From contig NC_134847.1 in NCBI RefSeq assembly GCF_965363235.1, forward strand, positions 65,100,144 to 65,164,143: DNA of 64,000 nucleotides, in the 5' to 3' direction. The DNA comes from Mytilus galloprovincialis. Taxonomy: Eukaryota; Mollusca; Bivalvia; Mytilida; Mytilidae. Made by a program: the position numbers and the translations under genes. Below are positions 13,801-26,517 of the stretch, piece after piece (position 1 is the stretch's first letter; each line of letters starts with the position of its first letter). Below the pieces are notes generated by a model. That model saw only the letters and a program-made list of their open reading frames with translations. It was not told the DNA's origin and did not search any database.

Positions 13801-16800
13801 ATCCATGACTATCTTCTTTAAACAGTATACCTCATCTTATGGACTGTTTTTACTCTACTCTTTTTATGGCTATGTGTTATCGAAACAAGGTTTTCTTATA
13901 TGTTAATTCATGAAATTCAACTTCAAAACCAGCATTGTTGCTACTTGAAAGAGAAAAGGTATTATTTAAATTTGTATCATTACAGACTAGGAAGGGGAGA
14001 ATTACCAGGAAAGAGCTGAGGAATATTATAGAGAAATTCACATTCCGTCTTGAAGATGAGCAGTTTAAACAACTTATGTTGAAATTAGATCCATTTCATA
14101 CCAACAACATTTCTTATCATCAGTTTCTGGAGCTGTTTGAAGAAACAGATGATTTGAAGGTAAGTAAAAGTACAGGTTGTCAATAATGACAGAAAACTAA
14201 TTAACTATGAAATATTCAATAGAAATACCAATTCAACTGTTACAAGTAGTGTAAAAAAAGTAAAACACATTTACAAAAAATACTGAAATTATTTTATAAT
14301 ATATTTAGCATTTTTTCCAAAGAAAAAAAAGTAATAATAATTTCTGTATTTCATACTGAAAAATCAGAAATTATTGCAATGGTTTTTTTATTGTGTGAAA
14401 TGTGTTAGGGTTATAATTGCAATAATTTAAACTTTTTTTTCAAATTTCAAATTTGTAGCCTCAATTGTACAATAGTAATTGAAAACAAATCTAATATTGG
14501 AAATATTAACAATAAATTGACTGGATATGAGACAGAAAAAAATCAAGAATATCTGTTATGAAAGTAATGTATTGTAATGATTTCTCTTACAGGAAGGTCA
14601 TAAATGGTTAAAATCAACACATAGATTTAATGAAAACACAAAACCTGTTGTTATGGCATGGGAAACAGTAAGTAAAATAATTTCATATTATAATTCAAAA
14701 GTATTGAGAGTATTTGCAATATCCATATATAATTCATTGTTACTACCATTCACCATCTTTTTCTCATACCTTTTCTACTTAAATCTTGATAAATTATTAA
14801 TTCTCGAAAGAAACAATAACATATTATGAAATGGTCATGTGCTATAATGAAATCAAAGAAAAAATATTTTGCACTATTCATGCTGAAGAATTTTATATAT
14901 AAACTGACAGATTGCACACAGTTTACATAAGATTTGTACCTGTTCAGTACATATTAACAGAAAATTGAAAAAAAAAATATAAGTAGACTTCAGTAGAAGT
15001 TCTATATGTTTTATAATACAATAGAGAAATATTTCCCCAAAAAAAAAAATCACTAAGATGATTTAGTAAATATTTAAACTTACATCGTACCTCATTTAAT
15101 TCTTATAATTTCAGATTGAAGAAATATTAAGAGAAAAAATAACAGAAAATTGGAAGAATGTTAGTGGTGCAATTATGGACTATGATCATAGAAGGGAAGG
15201 AAAAATAGCTGCCTCTAAAATGAAGAAAGTTATAGATTTATATGTACTACCTGTATCGGATAGTCACTTTGAAAAGTAAGAACTATATTCATCCCATACT
15301 CCACTTATATAATCCACTGTGAACCAGTCTTGAAGGATTTTTTTATAATGTATAAAATTAACTAGTTTAGTAAGATCAGCTCTTATTTGGGGGTATTCTG
15401 TTTAATAGTAATGCATATAGAAAATATATCAATTACTTGTTGCAAAATAAAATTGATCAGACTGATTCTTTTGTATTTCCAAGAATTTAAAACCTGCTGT
15501 TCAATAGTTTCAAAAATTCCTAATTCTTATTTCTTATTGTACAAATGATTAGTATAAGTGAACTCACCACTGTCAAAGCTTAGGGGAGGTTGAGCACTCA
15601 TAACCATGTTAACCAGACCACATATTCATATACCTGTTGGAGCCTCTAGTTTAGTGGTTGTTGATGGTTGATGGTTGTTATAACTGTCTTCTGTTAAATA
15701 TTATTATTTAAATCAGGCCATTGGTGTTCATTTGGAATTGTTTCATATTTTGTCATCCTAGGCCTGTTACAGATTAATTTGTAATGTGGGTTTTGCTCAT
15801 TGCTGAAGGTTGTAAAGTGATGTATTGTAGTTTACAAACTTGTTCTTGGTGGATAGTTCTTTCATTGACAATTTAACCACATCTCTTTATTTTTGTATTA
15901 ATGATAGAACAATGACAAGAGATTCTGGTCACATTAAATTATAACTATTGTTGAACCTTGTTAATTTCAGTATGTTAAGTAGATGTAAGGACTGTGTAAA
16001 TGGAAAAGTGAATTATATAGAATTCCTGGAGAATTTAAAAGTAGATGTACGCCCAGGTGATCTTATTGGTCTCAGCCATCAAATCACCAATGGATGTGAC
16101 CAGCGGGAAAATGATCGACTAGGAGAACAAGTTGTAAGGTAATTGAAAACAAATTATCATAATGAGACAAATGTTATACAGGTTATAAGAAACCACTTTC
16201 ACCAAAATACTAAAAAAAACTTACAAATCATGAAATCAGAATTTTAAATCAACCTCTGCAACATCCTCACCAATACAAAACAACTAGGTAGTTACTAACC
16301 TCTGAATTAGCAGTGGCACTGATGCTATACTAGTTATCAAACAGAAATAATGAAATCAAAACATATCCATTATACTGAACAGCAAATTGACATTATTTTA
16401 TTTTACTAGGTTTATTTTTAAAAGTACTAAGACAAAATTTCATATAAATTAAACAAGACTTTGATCTATAAATTTTTACTATTTTGTTTATGGATTGTAA
16501 TAAATAATACATTTCTATTTTTGTGCAGACAATATAAGAATTCTAAGAGAGAAAGAGATAGAACAGGAATGATGACCGCTGATGAAGTCATCATCAGGTT
16601 AAAAGACCGAATGTCGCAGCACACAATACAGATACGCCAGTCTTTCCTGCAATTTGATAAAAGTGGGCGAGGAAAAGTCTTCAAACGACATTTTAGAGAG
16701 GTAAAATATTAAAGATCTTACAATAGAAAGCAACATAGAAATAATTTTAAAAAGGCATGTGGGGGAGGAGCCAAGGGGAAACTATCCAGCAACATAACAA

Positions 16801-19800
16801 ATCCCTAAATGATACAATGACACAGTTTTTAAACCACTAACTTTTTAAACAGTCAGTTCAGATTTAAAAAAATATAAAAAAATATACACATTTTTCTTAA
16901 GAATGAGATTTTGTCTTTGTTGAGTCATTACACATTTTGTTGTTTTTTTAAGTATTAATTGATCTTGTATTTCCCTTATTGCAGATTGGTTATTTGATCT
17001 CTAAATTTACATCTTTTCTTCTCTATAAAATTATATAGATTACAGCAGAATATATTGAGTGTGCAGGTAAAAGTAATGTCTTTGGTTAGCTTGCTTGCTA
17101 GTTTAATAGTGAAGTTTAGCTAGTCCTACAAACAGCAAACTCACCAAAGATTTTACCTTCACACTAAATGCATTCTGCTGTAACAAAATTTGAGTATTGA
17201 ATTGAAGTAAAAAGAAAATTTTGAGATCAATGAAACCAGAAAAAAGATAAATTTCTTTTGTGCTACATAAATCTGTGAAACCTCTCTTCTATGTATTTAT
17301 TCATGATTTTAACAACACATCTAGTAATGTATAAATTGAATGGTTAAGCTATTAGAATAATTTTTAGTATGTAATTGTAAAAATATTTACTAATTTCTTT
17401 TTGATTGTTAGGTTTTAGCTAGTTATGGTATGGTTATGTCAGATGAACAATTTCAAGAGTTAACAAGAATGTTGGGATTTGAGAATGGTTCCTTATCTTA
17501 CACTGATTTCATCCAAGCCTTTGAAGATCCACGTATACAAGGGCCTGGAGAGGATATACAAAGAAGTGGAAACCATCGGGTCAACCCAATCCGCGGTGAT
17601 GAAGAGGGAATGACTGCTGATCAGGTGGAGGCTAAACTGAGGCAAAAACTTCGGGAAAACTTTGCTGTAAGCGTAAATGAAAAATTGTTTTTTATTTATC
17701 CATAATGTGTTACATATAGAATTGTTATAATAACTATATATGAATATCACAAGGATTAAAAAAAATGACAGAAGAAAAAATCTTCCAATTGGGTTCCACC
17801 CTCTCAACAGGAGATTTGAGTGGCTATATTATTTTTCTTTGATCTTAAATCTCATAATGAAACTTTCGAAATTATGTGAGGCATTTATTAGGTAAGAAAT
17901 GATGTACATACTTATATATTTATTTAAAATTAAGAGAAGTTATGTAAAATGAATACTTTATGATGCAGCCAGGTATTTTTTTGTTTTGCTGTTTGATTTA
18001 AGTTCACTTACCCGGTACTCAATTTAAAATACTCATTTAATTTGCTGTTTTGTTTATTTCAGAATTTGAGAGCAGCATTTTATAAATTTGATGATGATCA
18101 CAATGGACTAATTAACAAAAGAAATTTCAGAAGAATATTAGACTCATTTATGTGCATTATGTCAGAAAGTGAATTTGAAATTTTATGCAAAAAATTAGGA
18201 ATCAGTAAAAATACTAAGATATCATATGAGGAGTTTCTACAGAGATTTGAAGTCAGAGATACAGCTGAAGGTCATAAATGGCTGAACTCTGTTCACAGGT
18301 AATACAATAAATATAGTTTCTTTTCATTATTGAAATTAAAAAAAAAATTAATTGGCCACTTGCAAGAAAAATATTTGATACCTAAATAAATTCTGGTGAT
18401 ATAAAAACAGCTGTGTGATGTTTTCCAAGACAATGAAGTAATAAGACAAAACTGTATTTAAAAAGCACACATTTGTATTTATATTTTGTATAAGACAAAG
18501 GGAAGTAATCAAGTTAATTTTATATATTAAATGTACGTATTTCATTACAGATGGAATGAAACACTGCCTACACCAGAATTTACTGCAGAAAACGCCTTTG
18601 AAGCATTACGAGAAAAAGTTCATTTACAGTGGCGAGATATAGCAAAGGTATTTCATTTTAAAAACTTCTAAACATTTAAAAAATTTATAACAATTTGAAA
18701 AATTTTACTGTTATTGTTTACAATAATTGACAATTTAAATAAAAAAAATATGTGAAATAAGGAATATAACCAAGGAGGTTAATGTTATTCACAGCTTAGT
18801 AACCATAGTAACTAGACTTTTTTATGCCCCACCTACGATAGTAGAGGGGCATTATGTTTTCTGGTTTGTGCATCTGTTCGTCCGTCCGTCCTTCTGTCCG
18901 TCCGTTCGTCCCACTTCAGGATAAAGTTTTAGGTCAAGGTAGTTTTTTGATGAAGTTGAAGTCCAATCAACTTGAAACTCAGTACACATGTGCCCTATGA
19001 TATGATCTTTCTAATTTTAATGCCAAATTAGTGTTTTGACCCCAATTTCATGGTTCACTGAACATAGAAAATGATAGTGCGAGTGGGGCATCCGTGTACT
19101 ATGGACACATTCTTGTTTTTTCATCAATACCATCTTGACTTTGCATTTCTTTTCGTAACAAAATCCCTAAAAGCAAACAATAAATTAAATGGCCTAAAAT
19201 TTCTATGGAAGATATTGACAGATTGTCATAACATAAGGGTAAGTGCGGTACAAAATATTGAATCAATTTCTTCTATTGTATTATCATATATCTGCTAACT
19301 TTATAGTAGAAACAGGATATTTAATATAACTTATGATTGAATTTCAGGCCTTTATGTCTGTTGATTCTAGTGGTAGAAATATAGTGACAAAAAGAGACCT
19401 CAGAGAGCTATTGTTTAAATTTGTTCTTCCTATGGGACCTGAGGAATTCAAAAAGCTTTGGAAAATGTAAGTTATCTTTATTTATCACATACCTGAAGTA
19501 ATCATATTTTATAAAGTAGTGAACTTGTGTATATAAATTAAAAGTTACTCAGTAGACCTTGATATTTATAATGAAACTAAAATCATTCATAAACAAATAG
19601 CTTTTTTTCATACACAAAAAACTTAAGTCAATTTAGAATAAGCAACAAACAAACATAAAGCTAAATAAATGAATATTTTGGTTGATTTCACTGCTGCTGT
19701 AAAAAAACTATACATCATTTATCTTGCTTAACAATATTACATAATCAATCCAAAAATAATTTTATCATACTATTCATTGCATCGAATATTTAATTATGGA

Positions 19801-22800
19801 ACTTTTGTTATATTTAGGTATGATGATTCAGGTAAAGGATACATCACACATCACGACTTATTGGCAAAGATGGGCGTGTCAGAACATTTTACACCATCTG
19901 ATGATGTGGGTACCAGTACGAAAATTATTGATGAAAGTAAAAGAACTTTACTGGATCATAATGAAACACAATTAAAGAAACAAGAGAGGATAACTCTCCA
20001 TCAGGCTCAGAGAACTGCATTTATGCCTGCTGAACAAGTAGCAAGGCAGTTAAGGTAATTAAACCTTCTGTAAATTAAGTAGTTTATATTTCCTAATCAA
20101 TGATATTTCACAAAATTGATCTATATTATAGATATCCATAACTATATTATAGCTGTATATTAATTTTTTATCACTTCAGGAGTCTTTCAATTTTTGGAGC
20201 ATTACAACCTTTATTTAATCCTTTTGAAAAGTTTTAGTTTTCCGTTTAACTCCACAAGGTACCTTTTCCAAATACTTTTAGTTTGCAGATCAGAGTATCA
20301 ACATTTTACAGATACATCGATACAATTGGGTTTTTTGTAAAAAAAATTGACAAATCAAGTTTGATTGATAACCCATCATGGTTTCCATTAAATTGAAGTG
20401 ATATTATATAAAGGTTAAAATTTCGTGGATATATTCTTTCCACGAATAAACAAAATTAAATCCTCCACGAAAATTTCTGCTCTTACAGCATGAAGATTCA
20501 ACAAAAGTAATAACATTTGCAGGTTTGTATATCATTTCATGTAAATATATGTATTTTTTTAACATTGCAGGGACAAGATTCGTGATAATTATAATGATTT
20601 CTACTCAGCCTTTAGAAAGTATGATACAAAGAAAAAGGGTTCATTATCAGTCAGTGAAATACAGCAAGTACTCAATGATCACAACTTGTTTATGAATGAT
20701 GAAGAATTCTTCAGATTGATGGACTCGTAAGTATTTATTTTAGTAGTTAATTTATATACAGTTGTACTTACGCTCCAATATTTATTTATCAACACTTCAA
20801 AGACACAAATCGCACTTGTCTTATCAAACTGTACTTTCTAAGTGATATCTCTAGTTTTAAAACAAAATATTATTAAACTTAACAACTTGGATGGAGAGTT
20901 GTCTCATTGGCACTGAGATACCACATATTCTTATATCTACTTAATAACTAATGCCTTAAGCTCCTGTATTTTTTTAAATGAACTTTCACTGCATTAATAA
21001 CTAATACTATTGTTTATTTTTTATAGAATTGGTTTGAGAACAAATCGAAGTAGATTGAATTATGAGGAATTTTTACATGCATTTGAGGATGGAAGGAAAT
21101 CAAGTTATGGTAATAGACCAACCAAAATAGATATTGTAGAAAATCATGGTTTGTCGCCACAGGATGCTGAAAACAGGGTCAGAGAAACTGTTGCTCAACA
21201 AACAGATGTTTTAGGAAGGGTAAGAGCTAGAATATATATTTTATCACATTTATTTCTTTTAATTTAAAAGGAGAGAAAAAGTATGTTTTTATACTGTAAA
21301 ATCAGAAATATTTGCAATCTTTTTATTATTGCAAAATTAGGAAAGATAAGGTGTTGCAAAAATAAAAATTCTCATTTTAGATTTTATAGCATTTCCCCCA
21401 AACTCACTAATTAATCTGTCCATAGTGGATTTTTGTCGAGCCTGCAACTTTTGTTGCAGAAAGCTCGACATAGGGATAGTGATCCGGCAGCGGCGGCGGC
21501 GGCGTTAGTTCACTTCTCAAAAGCTTTATATTTTAAAAGGTGGAAGACCTGGATGCTTCATACTTTGTATATAGATGCTTCATGTTACAAAGTTTCCATC
21601 AGTCACATGTCCAATGTCCTTGACCTCATTTTCATGGTTCAGTGACCACTTGAAAAAAAAGTTCAAATTTTTTGTAATGTTGAATTCTCTCTTATTATAA
21701 GTAATAGGATAACTATATTTGATATGTGCGTACCTTGCAAGGTCCTCATGTCTGTCAGACAGTTTTCACTTGACCTCGACCTCATTTCATGAATCAGTGA
21801 ACAAGGTTAAGTTTTGGTGGTCAAGTCCATATCTCAGATACTATAAGCAATAGGGCTAGTATATTCGGTGTATGGAAGTACTGTAAGGTGTTCATGTCCA
21901 ACTGGCAGGTGTCAACTGACCTTGACCTCATTTTCATGGTTCAGTGGTTACAGTTAAGTTTTTGAGTTTTGGTCTTTTTATCTAATACTATATGCCATAG
22001 GTCAACTATATTTGGTGTATGGAAATATTTTATGATCTTTATGTCAGTCACGCAGGTTTTATTTGACCGTGACCTCATTTTCACGGTTCATTGCACAGTG
22101 TTAAGTTTTTGTGTTTGGTCTATTTTTCTTAAACTATAAGTAATGGGTCAACTATATATGTTGAATAGAAGCATTGTTAGCTGTACATGTCTGCCTGGCA
22201 TGGTTCATCTGACCGTGACCTCATTTTCAAGGTTCATTGGTCTTTGTTTAGTTATCTTGGTTAATGTTAAGTTTATGTGACAGTTGTAACAAAGCTTAGC
22301 TTTATACTTAGGACAATCAACATAATATCAATGATTAGTATAGAAGGCGAGACATTTCAGCGTGTGCACTCTTGTTGGATATTATGAATTAGTAGTATAG
22401 TATTAGGGAAATGTGCCTTTGTCAATATAAGACAACTATCCACAAGATACCAAAGTGCAAGGTGGTACTATAATAAATGTGAATGATTTTTTTAAATGAC
22501 CATGGTGAAATGGAGTATACAATTACTGTAGCTGAGGTAACATACAGTTTGAACTTTTATTTTTACAGGCATTTGGATCATTTGACAAGAATGGGTCAAA
22601 TCTGATACCAGCAGAAGATTTCAGAAGGATTCTGGACATTTTTGTATTTAAAATGACAAACCAGCAATGGAAACATCTGTTATCAAAGTTACAAACCACA
22701 GATAACATGATCAATTATGCTTTGTTCCTCGACCAATATAACCAAACAGAACAAGAAGTAAGTAAAGCTTGATATTTCTAAAGTTACAACTACAGATAAC

Positions 22801-25800
22801 ATGATCAACTATGCTTTATTCCTCGAACAATATAACCAAACAGAACAAGAAGTAAGTAAAGCATAAAAAGAACAAACAGAATTTTGTTATAAGATAATAT
22901 TGATGAACATTTGTTGTTTAATACTTTAAATTCAATTAAAATTTAATTTTGTATCTTTTCGCTTGTAAGAACTGTTAGAGATGAGTGAAATTTGGGGTTT
23001 GTCCAAATTAAAGAACTTTTCACTTCAATACATAAATTAATATGTTTTACAAGAATTTTGTTATGTATTGGAATGAATATGACGAAGGTGAACCAACCAT
23101 CTGAGTACCTGTATTTATAATTTACAGCATAGGTGTTTTTTTTTTTGTGGTATTATCAGTACTGCAAAGTTATTGGAAAATTTGTAAAAGTTATATTCAA
23201 TGTAATTGTCATATTTTATAATATTTTATATGCTGATTTCAGGACACAGAAAAATGGTTGGCTGCTCTTCAGAAATCTATCAGAGATCAGACTCCAACTC
23301 TATTAATGATAGATGACCTCCAGGATTGTATCAGAGAGGCTGTTCAAGGTCATTTCTACCTCCTTACACAAGCATTTACAGATGTGGACTATGCTGGAAT
23401 TGGTGCTGTCACCAAAGAGGATTTTAAAAATCTATTCACAAAAAATATTATGAGAACATCTGATGAACAGGTACTATAAACATTACATTTGTTAAGATAA
23501 AAAAGGTACTTCCTCAACTGAAATGTAACCTTTACCATTCCGTAGAATTTCCCTAATTTGTTTGTTGTTTTTTTAAAATATATTGGCATAACATTATCAC
23601 TTCACAGTAGTTTGGTGCCATTTACATAATCAATCAGAATAAACCAAATTTATATGAAAGACCTTATTTAAACTTTGAGCAGAAGCCTGAACAATAAAAC
23701 ATTTCACATTTTTTAGATATTAGTTCTATGAGAAAATAGTGTTCAAATTCTTTTTTTCTTTTTTTAATTATTTCACTCATTGAATATACTTTTATGTTTT
23801 TTCTTTACAGTTTGAAAAACTCTGGGGCAGTTTACCCATAAATGATTTTGGAAATCTAGATTACAAAGAATTCTTACGAAGATATGCTGGAGATAAACCA
23901 GAACTTAAACAAAGTGTGCAAAGACCATCATCTACCATGCCTCGTGCTTGTCCACCTAGTCGAGCAATGAGTAGATCAATGACACAGGTGAGTCGGAAAA
24001 TTATTGTATGTGGAATCAAACTTTACAGCATCTGGTATTAAGCTATTGAAAGGTAGATTCAGCAAAATAAGATTTAAAGCACTTAGACCCCTTATAGAGC
24101 TAGATTTATCGTTAATGCAGACTTTTTACCTGTTCCACTTTAAATTATGGGGGCCAATAAGTTGATATTTCATTTAGAAAACATGTTGTTGATCCAACTG
24201 TGCCACACTTTCTGACACAATTAGTTGACAGGTGTGTGTAAAAGTGAGATCAGACCTAGAAAATCAGATTCACAGAAATATCTGACTTGCTATAGTCTTT
24301 TGTTTGAAATAAAGGAATGCTATATATTCAGTGAAACTGGATGATAAGTTTGAAAGAACAGAAAGGATTGACAAAAGTTGCCCTAAGATATATTGAATTG
24401 CTTTTTAATAAAGATGAAGAAATTTTTATAGATTCTAATGATGACTATATTAAGTGTTCTTTTATTTCTAGCTTGATTTTGGCCGATCAGGAAGTAGAAT
24501 GCAGATGTCTAGAGCTCGTTCTCGTCTATCAACACCTATGATTAATGCAGAAACTGCAGAAAATATACTGAAAAATACTGTATTTAGAAACTGGAAAAAT
24601 ATTCAGAGACATTGTAGAAACCAAGACCAACAGAATACAGGAACAATCAAAGTTGAACAACTAAGAGGTATCTACTTTCTGCTAGTGTTTTTTTTTTCAA
24701 AATCAAAATTTGTTATTATTTCATCCAGCCAAATTTTAAGCAAAACATTTTAGCTATTACAACAGTTTTGACATTGATATATATGGTAACAGTTTATTTG
24801 TCAATGAAAAAGCCACTTTTATTCATTGTCAACTTTGTGTCCCTGCAATTTTTCTCCTTTCTAGACTTTGTATTTCGACTTTTTCAGATTAATTAAAAAT
24901 AAATCAAATTTTATGTGTTGAACTATGATGAACAAACTTATAAACCTAATGATAACATTTATAGGCCACCACATTTTATACAACATAGTCTAAAAAGTCT
25001 GCAAACTTAAATTAACTTTAAATAAAATTCAACAAATTTATTTAACCTGAATATCAACTCAACATTTAAAAAAAAGAGAATCTGCAGAAATGACCATAAT
25101 TCAAGTTATATCAGCCTCATTTCCATGCCATTATATGTATCCAAGCAAGGATAATTTTGAGATTATTTCTTTTTCTCTATTAATTTATCCAGGCAGGTAG
25201 CTAATTACAAATGCTAGTGTTTCCAGGTTTGTTTTAAGGAATAGAGTAAATTACTAAACAAAACATTAAACAGATTCTCTAGTTTTTTTGCTTTTGTTTT
25301 CAGATATCTTGATAGCCAATGGTGTTGATATGCCAGAAGAAGAGTTTTTTGATTTGATGACTAAGTATGACTTGAAAGAAAATGGAACGTTTGCATATGT
25401 AGAATTCTTACGCCATTTCATTCTATCACTGAAACCAAAGGAAGAAACCAATTTGATGTCGAGAAGAAAACTGCCACCTACAAGAGCTTCGGTAAGATAT
25501 TTTCTCCATAGTAACAAGGATGATATCTATTTTCTAGAAATTATTTAATCGTGTATGTTTAGGATAGACCTTTGAATACTATTAGTTACTTTAAAACCTT
25601 AACTTCAGCATTTATGTATAAAAAATTTATGAATGAATTCAGATGGTAGTTAATACTCTACACTTAAATAAACTCTTACTCCAGTTTTTTAATATGAAGA
25701 ATTTAATAGGCTTAAATTTAAGTATTTTAATCAAGTGTCTTTGAAGACATTCTTTACCACCTGGTATAATAAGTGAATGAATTTGTAATTAATTTCATTT

Positions 25801-26083
25801 TCAGATGTCAGCTGGCCACACAAGTAACAATTTCTTTGATGCAATGATACGTGTCAGGGACTGTGTGTTAGAGCACTGGAAAGAGATGAGAAGAACATTC
25901 AGAAATGTGGATAGTGGTAATACAGGAATAGTGGACTCGTTAGAATTTAGACAAATTTTACGTCAGTTTAATGTTAATCTTTCAGAGGAAGAATTTTTCC
26001 ATCTTTTATCTTACTATGACAAAAATTTGGACGGGAAAGTTAGTTACAATGACTTTATACGGGCATATTTACAGCATGCATGA
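2748..26083 (+). CDS. EFCAB6: EF-hand calcium-binding domain-containing protein 6 (29 coding exons, 1530 aa)
   Basis: Coding exons: 2748-2877, 3221-3324, 5188-5307, 7330-7436, 8003-8072, 8514-8650, 9511-9629, 11407-11531, 11919-12067, 12649-12759, 13436-13556, 13986-14159, 14593-14667, 15115-15275, 15971-16138, 16529-16700, 17412-17666, 18063-18298, 18551-18647, 19348-19466, 19818-20054, 20571-20726, 21027-21219, 22569-22757, 23243-23470, 23811-23987, 24472-24667, 25304-25491, 25805-26083. All junctions are GT-AG and keep one frame: 4593 nt, close to the roughly 1500 residues of vertebrate EFCAB6. The product is a chain of EF-hand pairs with loops such as DIENNGGVTKGE (res 84-95), DYNRDGKIQRHE (193-204) and DKNLDGKVSYND (1510-1521), most others degenerate. 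The linker EGHKWL recurs after pairs (exons 13 and 18), showing internal repetition. EFCAB6 is known as a DJ-1/androgen-receptor partner in testis and as a ciliary doublet-microtubule protein. A splice acceptor lies one base before the ATG, so a 5' UTR exon is expected upstream. Orthology is inferred from length and EF-hand order. Confidence 0.88.
3780..3832 (+). repeat. 15-bp tandem repeat, about 3.5 copies
   Basis: The unit aattttgatttacaa starts at 3781, 3796 and 3811 without change, followed by a partial copy. It sits in EFCAB6 intron 2. Confidence 0.9.
5188..5307 (+). CDS. EFCAB6: EFCAB6 exon 3, first EF-hand (calcium-competent loop)
   Basis: Forty codons in phase 0 on both sides. The loop DIENNGGVTKGE has acidic or Asn residues at positions 1, 3 and 5, Gly at 6, Val at 8 and Glu at 12, so it should bind calcium. 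The following helix VLESFCFPMTTEQYDAVVAK leads into the second, degenerate hand of the pair in exon 4. Confidence 0.88.
5308..7329 (+). other. EFCAB6 intron 3, no recognisable element
   Basis: Two kilobases of AT-rich DNA. I find no long open frame, inverted repeat or member of the repeat families seen elsewhere in the window. The same is true of most of intron 7 (9630-11406). Confidence 0.5.
7820..7855. repeat. (TA)n microsatellite
   Basis: An uninterrupted run of TA dinucleotides in EFCAB6 intron 4, following a T-run. Confidence 0.95.
8514..8650 (+). CDS. EFCAB6: EFCAB6 exon 6, canonical EF-hand
   Basis: This exon contains the loop DYNRDGKIQRHE, with D1, N3, D5, G6, I8 and E12 all present. 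The paired hand is split onto exon 7 (YDFHHTGMVNYKEF), where position 5 is Thr, so that loop is probably weak. The acceptor is cag at 8511-8513 and the donor GT is at 8651. Confidence 0.88.
8660..8960. repeat. Dispersed mussel-type repeat in EFCAB6 intron 6
   Basis: The text around ccaggagatgtggtatgatt, then atggatgtaagcaaatacag and aaaaggccagacatgaaa, is a block I recognise as common in mussel transcripts and introns. A short related piece is at about 22404-22440. Boundaries are approximate and the element class is unknown. Confidence 0.5.
12150..12278. repeat. Short repeat with GATCCAGCC / CTGGATCCACC ends
   Basis: It begins caggggcagatccagcc and ends ccctggatccaccactg, with internal ggggttcca direct repeats. 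It is related to the small element at 1891-2055 and to 27660-27795. It lies in EFCAB6 intron 9. Confidence 0.5.
17039..17184. mobile_element. MITE-like stem-loop in EFCAB6 intron 16
   Basis: The left arm begins ttacagcagaatatattgag and the right arm ends aaatgcattctgctgtaac. Through about 55 nt the arms pair with a few mismatches (acagcagaat, agtgtg, ggtaaaa, tctttggt), leaving a loop of about 30 nt. This is typical of a miniature inverted-repeat element, but I cannot see a target duplication. Confidence 0.6.
18821..19118. mobile_element. R5 hairpin-headed repeat, single core unit (EFCAB6 intron 19)
   Basis: It opens with the hairpin atgcccc...ggggcat (about 18831-18855), then a CCGT/GTCC stretch, then one AT-rich core unit with tttaggtcaaggtag, and closes with gtggggcatccgtgtact and acattcttgtt. 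Other copies are at 26518-27320, 48669-48957 and 54036-54290. The layout resembles pearl/HINE elements of bivalves, an inference from structure. Confidence 0.65.
21430..22376. mobile_element. R1 hairpin-headed repeat with about five 147-bp core units (EFCAB6 intron 23)
   Basis: The head is the hairpin gtcgag.gcaac / gttgc.ctcgac (about 21434-21469), followed by a (GGC)n stretch near 21487-21505. The body repeats cctcattttcatggttcagt at about 21624, 21780, 21926, 22073 and 22219, a spacing of 146-156 bp. The tail is gtgtgcactcttgtt. Degenerate R1 copies flank the large insertions at 55049 and 58855. Confidence 0.65.
22569..22757 (+). CDS. EFCAB6: EFCAB6 exon 24, degenerate EF-hand pair, 3' end duplicated in the intron
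   Basis: Sixty-three codons in phase 0 on both sides, with loop DKNGSNLIPAED lacking the usual Gly at position 6. The last part of the exon and its donor (acaagaa|gtaagt) recur 94 bp downstream at about 22778-22863. Using the second donor would add 94 nt that start with an in-frame tga after four codons and break the frame, so the first donor is the productive one. Confidence 0.85.
22684..22863 (+). repeat. 94-bp tandem duplication across the exon 24 donor
   Basis: The segment from aagttacaa to gtaagtaaagc, covering the last part of EFCAB6 exon 24 and its splice donor, is repeated 94 bp downstream with a few substitutions. The second copy is intronic in the productive transcript. Confidence 0.9.
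25805..26083 (+). CDS. EFCAB6: EFCAB6 terminal coding exon with C-terminal EF-hand pair
   Basis: Ninety-two residues plus tga at 26081-26083. The first loop DSGNTGIVDSLE has Gly at position 3 and Thr at 5. The second, DKNLDGKVSYND, is canonical. The chain ends a few residues later (AYLQHA), so the protein terminates in a complete EF-hand pair, as in the vertebrate proteins. Confidence 0.9.
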   Translation: MSAGHTSNNFFDAMIRVRDCVLEHWKEMRRTFRNVDSGNTGIVDSLEFRQILRQFNVNLSEEEFFHLLSYYDKNLDGKVSYNDFIRAYLQHA

Positions 26084-26431
26084 GAAAAATGTACTGACTA
26101 CTGTTGTGTAAAATGCAATCATGTTATGTTTCGTCCATTGTCCATTATAGGCAAGAATTATGATTAGAAGTGTGTAACTATTTGAAAGTGATGAACGAAA
26201 TATATGAATGAGAGATTGTTATAATCCTTGGCAAGACAATGAAAGTGCATAAAGCACATGATGGCTTGGAAAATTTCACAGGCTTTTTAATTGAAATATG
26301 CAATATTGAAGTCTCTGTAAATTGTGATACTTTTATTTTTGTTTAAAGTGCTATTAATGGTTAAGTGTGCTAAGTTCTTGACAGTTGCATTTGTAAGTTT
26401 AAGATTTTCAATTGTCACATATGTATTAAAC

Positions 26432-26437
26432 AATAAA
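26432..26437 (+). terminator. EFCAB6: Polyadenylation signal AATAAA of EFCAB6
   Basis: A canonical aataaa lies 349 bp after the stop codon, just before the repeat that begins near 26518. The 3' UTR between 26084 and 26431 is AT-rich and holds no repeat that I recognise. Confidence 0.6.
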
Positions 26438-26517
26438 TTTCATTCCATGAATTGGGATTGACATTTGACCATTTTATATAGATAATGAAAATTTTAATTT
26501 CAAGTGACCTTTTGTTT

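Noticed and set aside
22758..22851. Second copy of the exon 24 end as a real alternative exon part
   Set aside because: Inclusion introduces a stop codon after four codons and shifts the frame; treated as an intronic duplication.
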